This document shows, in pieces, positions 7,241-18,010 of a DNA stretch of 54,510 bases; the first letter of the stretch is position 1; each line of letters begins with the position of its first letter. The translations under genes were made by a program, and so were the position numbers. The DNA comes from Asparagopsis taxiformis (Eukaryota > Rhodophyta > Florideophyceae > Bonnemaisoniales > Bonnemaisoniaceae), in NCBI GenBank assembly GCA_030407315.1, contig JALQPE010002799.1:1-54510 (forward strand), in the 5' to 3' direction. A model generated the notes under the pieces. It was given only the letters and a program-made list of their open reading frames with translations. It did not search any database and was not told where the DNA came from.

Positions 7241-9846
7241 AATGTACCGGTTTTTCCATGTGCTCGTGCGACGCAATCGACTCTGGGCACAGCTGCCAGA
7301 GGTACTGCCGAATATATTTCTGGAACCTCTGGTACAGGGGAAGGCCAGGTGGGGGTTCGATGATCCTGCGTTCCCTCTGTGTACGCATCGTGACAGAGGG
7401 GGACGCCAAGAACTTCTCAGCACTCTGTTTCGCTTCTGTCGTGACCCTCATGTCAGTGTTGTTTGAAAGAATTACACGTGACATGACTGCATACAGCTTT
7501 GGAAGCGATCGTGCCACACACAATTTGTCCATGTCACTGCCGACGAAAACACGGTGCTCAGGCAAGCTCATAGCTGCTTTTCCCGTTGCGAAAGTGCCAG
7601 AGAATGGATCGACAACAATATCACCAGGCTGTGAATGCTGGCTGATCAACTCCATCATGAGAGCGACGCTCTTCTGCTCTGCACGAACTCTGACCGTAGC
7701 ACCGGTTGTGCTCCTTGTTCGCCACACCATCTCATTCGAATCGATGGCGGGCATATTGATGGTGACGTTGCACCACGCCGGGTACGTGCCGTCCATGTAT
7801 CCGTGGTTCCTATAGGCCACCATCTCGCTTCCAGTCTTGAACGGAACACCTCGCTTCCAGAAGTGGATAGCGACCTCTGCCATGTTCATGCGTTGGTACC
7901 TCTTCCGCCCGGCATTTGATAGAGGTGCCCAGGTAGTCGGACAAACAAAGAGGTACCTCGTCAACGAAGAAAACTGAATTCCGAACGACGTCCTCCTCCT
8001 CCTCGTCCTCATCCTCATCCGCACTTTCTTCGCCACTGTGCTGCGATGCTTCGGAGTCCGAATTCATGGACGTAACCTCTTCTTCATCCGACCGTCGTCA
8101 TCACTGGCAGCAGCATTGGTTGGGCCTTCTGACTGCGGTCCTTTGTACGTTTCCAAGTAATGGAACCATTCGTAGAACTGCAAAACGGAGCAGAACACGA
8201 TGCCGTGGCCACCGGGGCGCAACAGCTCGTCAAACACTTCGATGCTAGCCTGCATATCTTCTGCAGTTAGCCTGTCGTACGAAGAGTTGGAATCGTTCCT
8301 CTTACGACGAACATTGTAGGGCGGATCAGTCAGAATGAGCTGAACGTTGCCCGTGATGGGCACGTGTTCTCGGCTCTCGTCGGCACTGACCAAATCTTCG
8401 AAAGGGACGTCGTACACCCGGCAATACTGACTCATTTTCGAAAGAAAGTCCTTTGCGAGAGCCTGCCCTTCACTTTCCTGCTCTTCTGTCGCATGGGGTG
8501 ACGGTGACGGGGGAGACGGCCCTTGGGCAGTAAGACTGGTCCTCCCAGGCCCAAGTTGAAGCTTGGTTGTGTGTCTTGTCGACGGAACCAAACCTCTCCC
8601 TCCTGTGTTGCGACGAGTGGGAGTGTCATCAACCGGCTTGGGGACCTTTTCTGCGTCGGCGGCTTGTGGTGCCGGGCGGAGGACAGCCATAACGTCTTCG
8701 TCGAGGGTGTCAAAGTACGCTGGCAGCTTGTCCGGATTTCCGCTTGACAAGTATATTTCCAGCGCCCCCCAGCGGTCGGACTCCGGCCAGGTGTACAGGT
8801 CCGGGTTGACGATAAGAAACTGCAACCGGTCGAAGAACTTCCTCACAAGGTCCCTAAATGCACTGTGCTGCGCACTGGTTCTTGTCTCTACTTTTCCACC
8901 ATATCCATCAGGATGAGATAGGGGAGCTTTGTCGTGGTAGAGATCTAGCTTCTGCTCCATCGGTGCGAATAGACCTTCATCGAGCACGTCAAACCAATGC
9001 TCACTGCTGTCGAAAATGATGTACGGCGCCATCAACTCTTCGAAGCTGGAAAACTTTGCGGCGAAGGCCACATCGGTCCAAGCATGGTATAAAACTTGAA
9101 CCACGTAACAAGCTCGATTAGTGCTTTTCCGATGGGCTGGGACGCGTGCGGCTTCGTTCCCCTCTTCGGCCGCGTCGCCTATTCGGCGACGCGGCAGGTT
9201 CTTGTTGTGATTTCGGATGATAGACAACGCTTGGAAATACATCAATACCTCGAACGTTTCCGGTGGAGCAAGAACGAAGGCGCTTGGTTCCCCGCGCTGC
9301 GGCGCCTGTAGTGGCGAAGGAAGCATGTTACATCCAATAAGGAAGGTCTGCGGCACGATCCCAGAAAGGATGCAGTGCTCAACCCATTGCCCGATACGCT
9401 CATCCTGTCTTGAAAACTCGGCAATCGGTAATGCCAGACGAACAATCTGCTTGGCTCGCTCAACGTTCATCTCTGCCATGACGATTTCGGCAACATCCGC
9501 CTCGACTCCAGCATTCTTCGAACGACCGCTGAAGGCCATGCTGAGTCGACCTTGCAGCGCCGCAGAATTGTTCTTCCGTGCCCTGCGCAACCCAAGCGCC
9601 AAGGTCCGCGTATGTGAAACCTCCCGGCTTGTCCGTCAAGTCTGCGAAACTTGAGTGGGCGAATAAATCCAGCAAGAGGCGGAGGAAGTCTTTGCCAGCG
9701 AGAGTAGTTTCGCGGGCGGCGCGACCTACGTTTCGACGTGTACCCATGTCACTAGAATCCTCCCAAGGGCTAGCGGGTTCGCGCAGAATTGGCACGGTTG
9801 CGTCGTCAACGATCGGATTGCTGTTGCGCCTGCGCTTATTCGTCAT
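7191..9846 (-). pseudogene. Beta-class DNA adenine/cytosine-N methyltransferase, cassette copy 1 (frameshifted)
   Basis: Begins at an ATG at 9846 (MTNKRRRN). After about 80 codons the frame shifts near 9580 into the long frame ending at 8064. This carries a helix-rich N-terminal region, a Pro/Ser linker and the catalytic motif IV LILTDPPYN followed by GGHGIVFCS. The frame then slips one base at an ATGA overlap (8064-8067) inside an acidic linker, and again near 7921-7960. It recovers at AEVAIHFWKRG and motif I VVDPFSGTFATG with GSDMD. Motif IV before motif I is the beta-type order; DPPY is typical of N6-adenine and some N4-cytosine enzymes. The N-terminal region is related to the second copy at 35234 (compare EELMAPYIIFD with EELLQPYLLYD). 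Three frame breaks make this copy a pseudogene unless unseen introns explain them. It probably continues into the SET domain at 7240-6662. Confidence 0.82.
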
Positions 9847-10139
9847 AATGGAATGAGTGGAAATTCGGTACAGGATGGCGACCGCTCGGCGAGACAGTCA
9901 AATTTGACGACGTATCTCGTGACGTTTGCACTCTTTCGTGAGGAACACTGGTTGATATCGAACAGAGTATACGGGTACACAGCACTGGAAAGGTCTTGAA
10001 ACCCGTAACCGGTGTAGGTAATAAGTTGTGACGGATACGTGGTAGAGAAAAATTTTAAAAAGATTGTGATTCCCTGTCTTTGAGTGTTGTACTGCACGGC
10101 CGCCATGGCGGCTGTGACTGCAGTCACATAGGTTGTCAC
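9847..10139. other. Upstream region of methyltransferase copy 1
   Basis: About 290 bp without a recognisable gene; it should contain the promoter of the minus-strand methyltransferase. Contains a short palindromic GCCGCCATGGCGGC near 10100. No TATA box I would defend. Confidence 0.4.
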
Positions 10140-10375
10140 AGGTGCATCACGCTTACCAGGTGAGCGACATCCGGACGGCCACTGGACATGGGGATGTCCA
10201 GCTCAGATGCATTGCTGGCCAGCCCAGAAATTGTAATATTTCGGGCAGAAAAAATATTGCAAAAAACATCGATTTCGGCGGTCGATTGTGCCGTACGGCA
10301 CACCCCCATCTCAAAAACATGTTCACATGTGCATGTTTTTGAGAATAGCCCAAATTTTAATTCAAATCAGGATGC
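10140..10375 (+). repeat. R repeat, copy 1
   Basis: A member of a dispersed structured repeat seen ten times in the window. Order in plus orientation: a GGACGTCC-type or variant motif, CTGGCCAGCCCAGAAATT, an imperfect AAATT/AATTT palindrome, an A-run, GATTT..GGCGG, the perfect palindrome GTGCCGTACGGCAC, then a long palindrome with TCTCAAAAACATG arms around CACATGTG, and AATAGCCCAAATTTTAATTC. This copy stands alone, 320 bp upstream of methyltransferase copy 1. Confidence 0.85.
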
Positions 10376-10439
10376 AGATATTCGTCTTCTAGCATTGTCA
10401 GAACACATTCGTATAACCACATTTGGAGAACCTGAGCCC

Positions 10440-10990
10440 AGAGCTATCGGTTTTGGCGGGAGCTAAGCCATATCTCATATAATCAGTAACTACTTCCCGC
10501 CAGCTGAGTGGTGGAACCCCTGCTATTTCTACCAACGAGACATACGGGGTGTCAACTCGGCAATCGTATATGATTTGGGTGCTAAATTTATTCAAGAGAC
10601 GAATGGGCTTCGAAAAGGAGCCCAACAACGTTTCTTGTGATCCATGGGTATAGGACTATCTATTCTTCTCCAGGCTTCCACCATAGCCTCCTCCACCACC
10701 TCCGTTAATGGATCGAATATCCGAACCGCACCTCAACATGCTTTTCTTCTCATCCATGGGTACTGACATCTCCGAGATGTGAGTCACATGTTCTGCAGGC
10801 TTCCACCGTAGCCGCCTCCTCCGCCTCCGTTAATGGCAACAATATCCGAACCGGACCTCAACATGTTTTTCTTCTCATCCATGGGTACTGACATCTCACA
10901 TGTTCAACATGTGAGATGTCAGTACCGGAGAAGTTCTCCAGGCTTCCTCCGTAGCCACCTCCTCCACCTCCGTCTGTGGGAATCAACACA
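10440..10990 (-). repeat. Tandem repeat encoding a start plus glycine-rich segment
   Basis: Three tandem copies (about 120-145-bp spacing, glycine cores near 10675, 10800 and 10945) encode on the minus strand a segment of the form MDEKKNMLRSGSDI followed by GGGGGGYGGSL. Two copies retain the ATG and the 12-15-codon lead. The third keeps only the glycine core and is preceded by CCCACAG, which could be a splice acceptor. Stops separate the copies. A 76-codon open frame at 10398-10628 lies just downstream. It may be the duplicated first exon of an unidentified glycine-rich protein. Function unknown. Confidence 0.5.
10884..10926. repeat. 43-nt near-perfect palindrome
   Basis: Arms of 21 bp (GGTACTGACATCTCACATGTT and its complement) separated by a single C. 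It lies between two units of the glycine-rich tandem repeat and joins parts of them head-to-head. It looks like a fold-back junction. Confidence 0.9.
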
Positions 10991-11039
10991 ACATCACCAC
11001 TGCGTCTTACCTCACATCCACATCTCTCCGGGATGAAAA

Positions 11040-11490
11040 CGGACGGACGACATAGGGTTTGTAGACGTTTAGAATCTTGTTAGAAAAAAGTAAACGAAAG
11101 AGAACTTCTCTTTCATTGAATGATATCTCGTCCCTGTCGCAATATGTTCCATTTTCATTTCTCGGGTTGCACACCCATCATGGGTGATCAAGGCCTGGAT
11201 CGAACCCTCCGAGGGTCTTCGATGGATAGGACAGATAGTGGAAGGCTTTTAAGCCTGTGACCAAGCGGCTATTGATTGGTTGGAGGAAGGAAATTACAGA
11301 GGAAATATAGCTGAGTACGGTGCTCGCGATAGCTGTTAGGTTAAAGTCAAATATGTTTTTCGATTATTTTTCGTACGGAAATGCCTTGGAAAAGACGATG
11401 CTTTGTCGTTCTCCTGGAGGGAGTCCGTTGCATTGCACTCAATTCGAGAGCATCGTCATGAAGGAGAGGATTCTTTCTGCTTGTTAGAAT
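11040..11490. other. Unassigned spacer
   Basis: About 450 bp with only short scattered open frames. No domain, RNA gene or repeat recognised other than the edge of the next R repeat. Confidence 0.4.
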
Positions 11491-12570
11491 CGGTTTAGAG
11501 CAGATAGCTAATGCATTACTGGCCAGCCCAGAAATTGTAGAATTTCGGGCAGCAAAAATATTGTAAAAAACCTTGATTTGGGCGGTCGATTGTGCCGTAC
11601 GGCACACCCCCATCTCAAAAACATGTTCACATGTGCATGTTTTGAGAATAGCCCAAATTTTAATTCAAATCATGGTGTCTAATTTGGCCACAACGGCCCC
11701 AGGCACCGGCCGCCGCCCCGAGTGGGGTTGTCACTGGCTTCTGTAAGCACTAACTGTAAGGCTAAATGCGTCTGACGAAGGGTCAATTTCAGGCTCAATA
11801 CGCCAGGGACAGGTCTTGGTCCTTGTTCCATCATGGTCCCACCCACTCTCTCACGACCAACCTGAAATGGACGTCCGGTGGATGTCCAGCTCGATTGCAC
11901 TGCTGGCCAGCCCAGAAATTCTAAAATTTCGGGCACAAAAAATTGTAAAAAAAAATACGATTTGGGCGGGTCGATTGTGCCGTACGGCACACCCCCATCT
12001 CAAAAACATGTTCACATGTGCATGTTTTTGAGAATAGCCCAAATTTTAATTCAAATCAGGGTGTCTAATTTGGCCACAACGGCCCCAGGAACCGGCCGCC
12101 GCCCCGAGCGGGGTCATCACTGGCTTCTGTAAGCACTAACTGTGAGGCTAAATGGCGCCGAAAGATGGGTCGATTCCAGGCTTCAAGCCTAAGTTATGCT
12201 AGGGAAAATCTTCTTCCGTGTTTCATAATGGTCCCGCCTTACTCCCTCAACACAAACACTACTCACCATCACGTTACTCATATTCCGTGCACTTTATATT
12301 AGTAGTGATCCCGCCTGCTTAGTTGCTGCAATGCGTGGATGTAGGCAGCACACGACCAACCTGAAATGGACGTCCGGTGGATGTCCAGCTCAGATGCACT
12401 GCTGGCCAGCCCAGAAATTCTAAAATTTCGGGCACAAAAAATCTTGCAAAAATCAACGATTTGGGCGGGTCGATTGTGCCGTACGGCACACCCCATCTCA
12501 AAAACATGTTCACATGTGCATGTTTTTGAGAATAGCCCAAATTTTAACTCAAATCAGGGTGTTCCCCGGA
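11490..12570 (+). repeat. R repeat array, copies 2-4
   Basis: Three R units in the same orientation, with palindromic cores near 11625, 12015 and 12510. The units near 11690 and 12060 are followed by a shared tail (TGTCTAATTTGGCCACAACG, then GC-rich CGGCCGCCGCCCCGAG, then a TGTAAGCACTAACTGT stretch), so the full unit is about 380-400 bp. The third unit has a different tail, with a 200-300-bp interruption before it. The array lies in the divergent intergenic region between the methyltransferase and the ParB-like/dioxygenase gene. Confidence 0.88.
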
Positions 12571-12902
12571 TAAAGGGGTGCTCGCAGCCGCCCCAAAAGC
12601 CGCCTAGCTTGACAGCTGTAATTTTAACACATTACACATCAAGGACACTGCCTGCTTCACGCCACCTCGTCAGGTTTCGAGAGCCCGACTCGGGCCCGTT
12701 CCGAACGGACACTCACATCTCGATTGCCTGTCTTGCATTCCAGCGGTCACGATAGGTGTGTACCTAACAAAATTTCGGTTGTATTGTGTTATTATTTCCA
12801 GCGATTGGCGTTCACGACCATTCTTCAAGCGTGAAACATACCATCCACATCACTCCAATACGTCAACGTCAACCATCTCTTTTACTTTCCAACTCAACAA
12901 TC

Positions 12903-15817
12903 ATGGCGGATACGCATTTCAGCAGTTTGTTTTCAACGGTTTGCGGCGATCAAGTGAGCGCGTCAGCGGAGTCGCGCGGACTCAAGCGCGGCGTCGATGT
13001 CAATTGTTTGCGGACGTGGACGGTGCGGCTGTGCATATTGGGACGGCTTCGGTGAGCACTGCTGGTGGCGATGTTGGCCTTCCGCGCACGCTGCACAACC
13101 ACAAGCTGCCGGAAACCGACGAGGCGGACTATATCGTCGTGCGCAACATTGCGACTAAGGACAAGTTCAAGGACCTCCCGTTCCCGTACATGTTTGATGG
13201 CGCCGAGGGACCGCCGGAGACGATGGGTGGAGCATACGCCGCGGCGTTTTACCCTTGGGATACTCGGATGATGCGCCCCGCTGCGGAGGATGGCCCTAGC
13301 GACATTCGTACCCCTGCTGCAGCGTCAAACTTCAACGCAGCGACGAACCAGGCCAGCTCGGGACGGATGCCCAGTACCGGTCCGGCAGGCGAAATCACTG
13401 GTTCGGGGGGTACGAAGCATCCAGCACGCTCCGTCCCGGTTTCGGGAGGCACGAAGCGCCCTGCTCGCTCTGCCAGAGCCTCCAGTGGAGGCACGAAGCA
13501 CCCTGCTCGCTCCAACGTCACCGAAGCTACTACGCAGGACGTAACCGAAGTGGACGACGAACCGGAGGTGGCGGAAAGCATTCGTGAGCAGCAGGGGACG
13601 CAAATTACGGTGCCCAAGTTTGTGACGTCGGATTACGTCGGAGAAGGAGCGACTGTGCTGGTGAGGCAGCTAGTGGAACCGGCCGTGACCCTTCGGGATG
13701 TGAAAGAAGACCACGTGGAGGACCTGCGCAACAATATGTTGGCTGTGGGGTATGTGAGCTCTTCGCGTATCACTGTGACGGTGCTGAGGTCGCAGAACAC
13801 GCATCTGCCCGCCGACACGCGTCTGTTCCAGAATGGCAAATTCCATGCCAATGCGAACGTGACCGTGATCGACGGACTGCATCGTCTCAATGCTATGCAT
13901 AGCATTGCCGATGACTTCACGCGCCTCACCCGTATGCACAGAACCAAGCTGCCACAGGACGCAAACCGCTTGCGCTGGGTTACTCAGCCTCTGGATGTGT
14001 ACTACCTTCGCCGCAAGGACGACAGTGATCTTCAGCCTCATGAGATCATCCACAAGAGTGCAGAGTCGAACCATACGACTGGGACGCAACTGACGGAGCG
14101 CTCCCTGGTTCGAATCTTGTCGTCCATCCAGCAGTTCATCCGTACGATTGCTGTTGCAAATAACGTGGAAAACGCTGGCGACTTGCGTGAGTCTGATGTC
14201 ATCCGAACATTGTTCGAGGCGCAGTTCATGGGGATGATGAATTCAACGAACACGGCCCGGCGGTGGACGCGTTTGGCTATAGCAACGCTGAAGCATCCTG
14301 TTCTCGACGAAGTGTTGCGTGAGCTGAACAATTCCGAGCGCCGCAACGAGATTGGGATAACGCACCTGGACCACAAGATAGTGCGCGAGTTGCTGGAAGA
14401 AAACTTTGTCTTCGTCTTGCGTGGTCTTTCGGAGTACTTGAACCCTGCTCATGGTGGACGTCCGGATGGACGCTTTGACGTGAACGACTTCTATACATAC
14501 GTCCGTCGCGTGACTGCAATAGCAAATTCTCTGTACGCTGCGTATGGGCGCCCAAAGAGTATTATGCGCAAGTCATTTCTGAGCACAGAGATGGCAATTG
14601 GGTCGGTTAAGCAGCCGAAGGAGTTGCAATGGCATCTCACCAATGCCATTGCAATGTATAGAGGGGACGACCGGAGCAGTGAGGTTCGAATGCGACGGAG
14701 AACCACGCGTTTACAGGATTTGGAAACGAACTTGAAAGAGTTTTTCAATCCGACATTGAAGAAGAAGACTAAGGCTCGACGCAAACGCCGCCCTTCTGCT
14801 GCCAATGTGAGACTCACTCACAAGAAGCAGCGGAATGTCGAACATGAGCCTGCTTCGCATGGCATCCGCCGCCGTTCACAGCGACTTCGCTCGACGGGGA
14901 GCACACGCCTCGAGGAAGAAGAGCCGGTTGTGGTACAACAATCCGCCGGGGAAGAAGAGCAGGCCGTTGTTGATAAACCCACCGATCAACAACAAGCCAC
15001 TGCTTCCGGTGATGAGGTTGACGAAGACTCCGCCCGTTCCCCCGATTCTGCCGTTGAGATTGTCCCCCAAGATAACCAACGTGCTGGTGCGACTCCTCCC
15101 TCCAACCAAGAATCTGTCCATAACGTTTCGGACGAGGAAGAAAACAACAGTGCAGATGAGGGCCAAGTCGAAAGCAAGGGGGTCCGCGAAGTGACAATTA
15201 CACTCACTGTTCCGGAAGGAGTCGAAGTCGATGAAGACGGTTACATCGTTCGTGACTCTCCTTCTGAACACGACCTCCTGTTCGACGACCGGATGCCATC
15301 TCTTCCCGACGATTTCGAAGTCAAAGACCGAGCTGAAGGGCATCATCTGGCGCAGCGTCCCGCGGACGTCATCGCATCGGTGAGGGTTGGCTGTCTGCCC
15401 CCGATTGAGCTCAGGTTGTTATTGGAGAGTGTGGAAATCGATGAGGAGGGCAGAGAGGTGAGGTATTTGAAGCAAGTGGCGATGGACCCTGTGTTTGAGG
15501 GGCTGCATATTCCGGAACAACATCGGGCTCGTCATCTTGTTTTCGAGATCGACACCATCTATCCGATGTTTTTCGCAGCGTGGAAGATGGCTGCCAAGGC
15601 GATGTGTGAGCCTACATCGACGTTTCTACCCTCGAGGCTGGACTTCGCCCAGGTTGCGCGAATGTCTACAAGCTGGAAGGATTCGTATGAGGCCGGCACT
15701 GGTATGGCGTACTTCCACAATTGCCGAACGGAAATCAACGAGCGAGGGTATACGGAGATGCACAATTTCTCGGAAGTATGGTACCTAGATGCGTCGGAGA
15801 AGTACCCATTTGACTAG
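12903..15817 (+). pseudogene. ParB/Srx-like protein with dioxygenase N-terminus, cassette copy 1
   Basis: A good ATG (CAATCATGGCGG) at 12903 begins MADTHFSSLF. A one-base slip near 13005 is needed to enter the long frame that ends at TAG 15817. The N-terminal 130 residues are unassigned. They are followed by a Ser/Gly-rich repeat (GGTKHPARS type, three copies, about 13405-13515). The ParB/Srx nuclease-like domain follows: DVKEDHVEDLRNNM, a beta-strand region and the signature VIDGLHRLNAM near 13870. A long helical region comes next, then a basic patch (KKKTKARRKRRP) and an acidic linker. The last 130 residues resemble the N-terminal helix and GY-type strand of the dioxygenase in copy 2 (ERGYTEMHNF against FDGYIVLEDI), so the gene originally read on into the dioxygenase at 15848. 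ParB-like domains bind CTP or act as nucleases in bacteria; here the family supports only a nucleic-acid-linked role. Confidence 0.75.
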
Positions 15818-15847
15818 GGTGTCAAGGAAGAAATTCCTAACCAGTAA

Positions 15848-16827
15848 TTGTTTCGGTACTTTTTGGGAACGTGGGAGGGGGAGGAGGTGCACAAGGACCC
15901 TGGGAACCGGCAGCTGTGGAGTCCCATTGTCAATACGGGGACGATGAAACAGATGAGAAGAACCGGAATGAGGGGAGGGCTCGCTTCACGTCTACGCGCC
16001 ACTGCCTGGTTGACTATGCCGAGAACGATGAGACGCATATCGACCGGTTCAAGTTTGTGACGCGGCGAGCCCTGCTGGATGTGTGGTTGGGAATCCTTGT
16101 CCGGCTGATAGGGCTGGAGGAGTGCGGTTTACCGGGAGAAAAACTTGTCATGCCGGCATCTGGGGGACGGTTTTTGATAACGGGAAAGGGGTGTCCTCGG
16201 CAGGTCCCACACAATGATTTCCCTGTTCCTCCTCGCGACCGCAAAGATCAACTTCCGGGTTACTTTGTTATTGCCAACGGAGATGACCCATTCCCTATCT
16301 GGGTGTGTCCAGGGTCCCACAAGTACGTCTTTTCCAAAGCGCTGGAATTAGATATGTACGCCAAGACGATGAAGCTGAAGAAGGTAATCGTTCCGCCACG
16401 TTCAGTCTTCATCGGTCACGGCCATGTACAACATGCCGGGGCAGGGCATGTCGACAGAGTTGTGTCACACACGACAACGAGGTATCACACGTATTTCAGG
16501 AATGCGTCGTATCCGATTCCCGACAATGTTTCGTTTGGTTTCATCAGGCGGTTGGGATTCGAAGAAGAAGTAATCACCAATGCTCCGCGCCGGTCTGCCA
16601 GGCAAAGTCAACCGGCACCTGTCAATGTTCGCCACAAGACAGTTGTTCCCATCCCGGTCAAGAAAGATCGTAGGCCAAAGACAGGGCAGCTGGGAATGAT
16701 GCGGATGAAGACGACAGAACCTCGCTAGCCTATATCCTACACAATTAGTGGGGTCCCGGTGATGCCTATTCTGCCGGGAGATCCTGATTATGATGAGGAC
16801 GAAGACAAAGAACAATTTTCCGACGGC
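15848..16827 (+). pseudogene. 2-oxoglutarate/Fe(II) dioxygenase domain, cassette copy 1
   Basis: Continues the ParB-like frame after two in-frame stops (TAG 15815, TAA 15839). The first 35 residues are in that frame (LWSPIVNTGT aligns with AWGTILNSGS of copy 2). A one-base slip near 15970 then leads to the frame carrying LITGKGCPRQVPHNDF. H-x-D (near 16206-16214) supplies two iron ligands. VPPRSVFIGHGHVQHAGAG (about 16390-16445) supplies the distal histidine, and a downstream Arg near SHTTTRYHTYF is the likely 2-oxoglutarate contact. The overall form resembles the phytanoyl-CoA-hydroxylase/TET-like double-stranded beta-helix group. The TAG at 16726 is followed in frame by an acidic tail (DPDYDEDEDKEQ) ending at 16827, matching the acidic tail of copy 2, so it may be another nonsense change. 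Substrate unknown; a nucleic-acid or protein modification is inferred from its neighbours. Confidence 0.72.
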
Positions 16828-17090
16828 TAGATAGCTTAACAACAACTACTTTAGGAAACAATTATCGAGAATATAATCATCTCTATCACTTTCAATCTAT
16901 GAACCTAGTATAATGTACTTCTGTTCCATGCTTTCAAACTAGATTGTCCATTCCCTCGTGGGTTGGAGCATGATTTCCAGGACGATTCGCTCACATCTCT
17001 AGACTCGATAGTCTATGCTATAAATAGCAGAACAATTGGGTTTGTACGTGCTTCATCGCCTACTTGCTTCCGGTAATGGGTGGACGTGCA
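16828..17090. other. 3' flank of cassette copy 1
   Basis: AT-rich, no gene recognised; ends where the next R array starts. Confidence 0.4.
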
Positions 17091-18010
17091 CGATACACGA
17101 TCAACCTGAAATGGACGTCCGGTAGATGTCCAGCTCAGATGCATTGCTGGCCAGCCCAGAAATTCTACAATTTCGGGCACAAAAAAATATTGCAAAAAAC
17201 ATCGATTTGGGCGGTCGATTGTGCCGTACGGCACACCCCCATCTCAAAAACATGTTCACATGTGCATGTTTTTGAGAATAGCCCAAATTTTAATTCTAAT
17301 CCAGGTGTCTAATTTGGCCACAACGGCCCCAGGAACCGGCCGCCGCCCCGAGTGGGGTTGTCACTGGCGTCTGTAAGCACCAACTGTAAGGCTAACTGGC
17401 GTCTAGCGATGGGTCGATTTCAGGCTCAACACGTCAGAGACAGGTCTTGGTCCTTGTTTCATCATGGTCCCGCCCCACTCTCTCACGACCAACCTGAAAT
17501 GGACGTCCGGTGGATGTCCAGCTCAGATGCACTGCTGGCCAGCCCAGAAATTCTACAATTTCGGGCACAAAAAATATTGCAAAAAACATCGATTTCAGCG
17601 GGTGGCTTGTGCCGTACGGCACACCCCCATCTCAAAAACATGTTCACATGTGCATGTTTTTGAGAATAGCCCAAATTTTAATTCAAATCAGGGTGTCTAA
17701 TTTGGCCACAACGGCCCCAGGAACCGACCGCCGCCCCGATCGGGGGCTATCACTGGCGTCTGTAAGCACCAACTGTAAGCCGGAACCGGCCACCGCCCCG
17801 ATCGGGGCTATCACTGGCTTCTACAAGCACCAACTGTAAGGCTAAATGGCGTCTCACGAAGGGTCGATTTCAGGCTCAGTACGCCAGGGACAGGTCTTGG
17901 TCCTTGTTTCATCATGGTCCCGCCCCACTCTCTCACGACCAACCTGAAATGGACGTCCGGTGGATGTCCAGCTCGATTGCATTGCTGGCGAGCCCAGAAA
18001 TTCTAAAATT
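17090..18010 (+). repeat. R repeat array, copies 5-6 plus a truncated unit
   Basis: Two full units about 397 bp apart (cores near 17255 and 17645) with the same tails as the array at 11.5-12.5 kb. A third unit at 17940-18010 stops after AAATTCTAAAATTTCC and joins the long inverted-repeat arm. The GC-rich tail near 17720-17810 is itself duplicated (two CACCGCCCCGATCGGGG-like segments). Confidence 0.88.

Noticed and set aside
12758..12902. Alternative upstream ATG for the ParB-like gene at 12758
   Set aside because: The first 48 codons from it look like untranslated sequence, while the ATG at 12903 has a good context and a more protein-like N-terminus. A one-base slip near 13005 explains the difference.
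9846..12903. Bidirectional promoter elements (TATA, initiator) between cassette copy 1 genes
   Set aside because: The 3-kb gap is filled with repeats, and I found no motif I could defend as a promoter.
10140..18010. CRISPR-like array from the regularly repeated R units
   Set aside because: Units are 380-400 bp with internal palindromes and related rather than unique spacers; the genome is eukaryotic. It is a transposon-type repeat.
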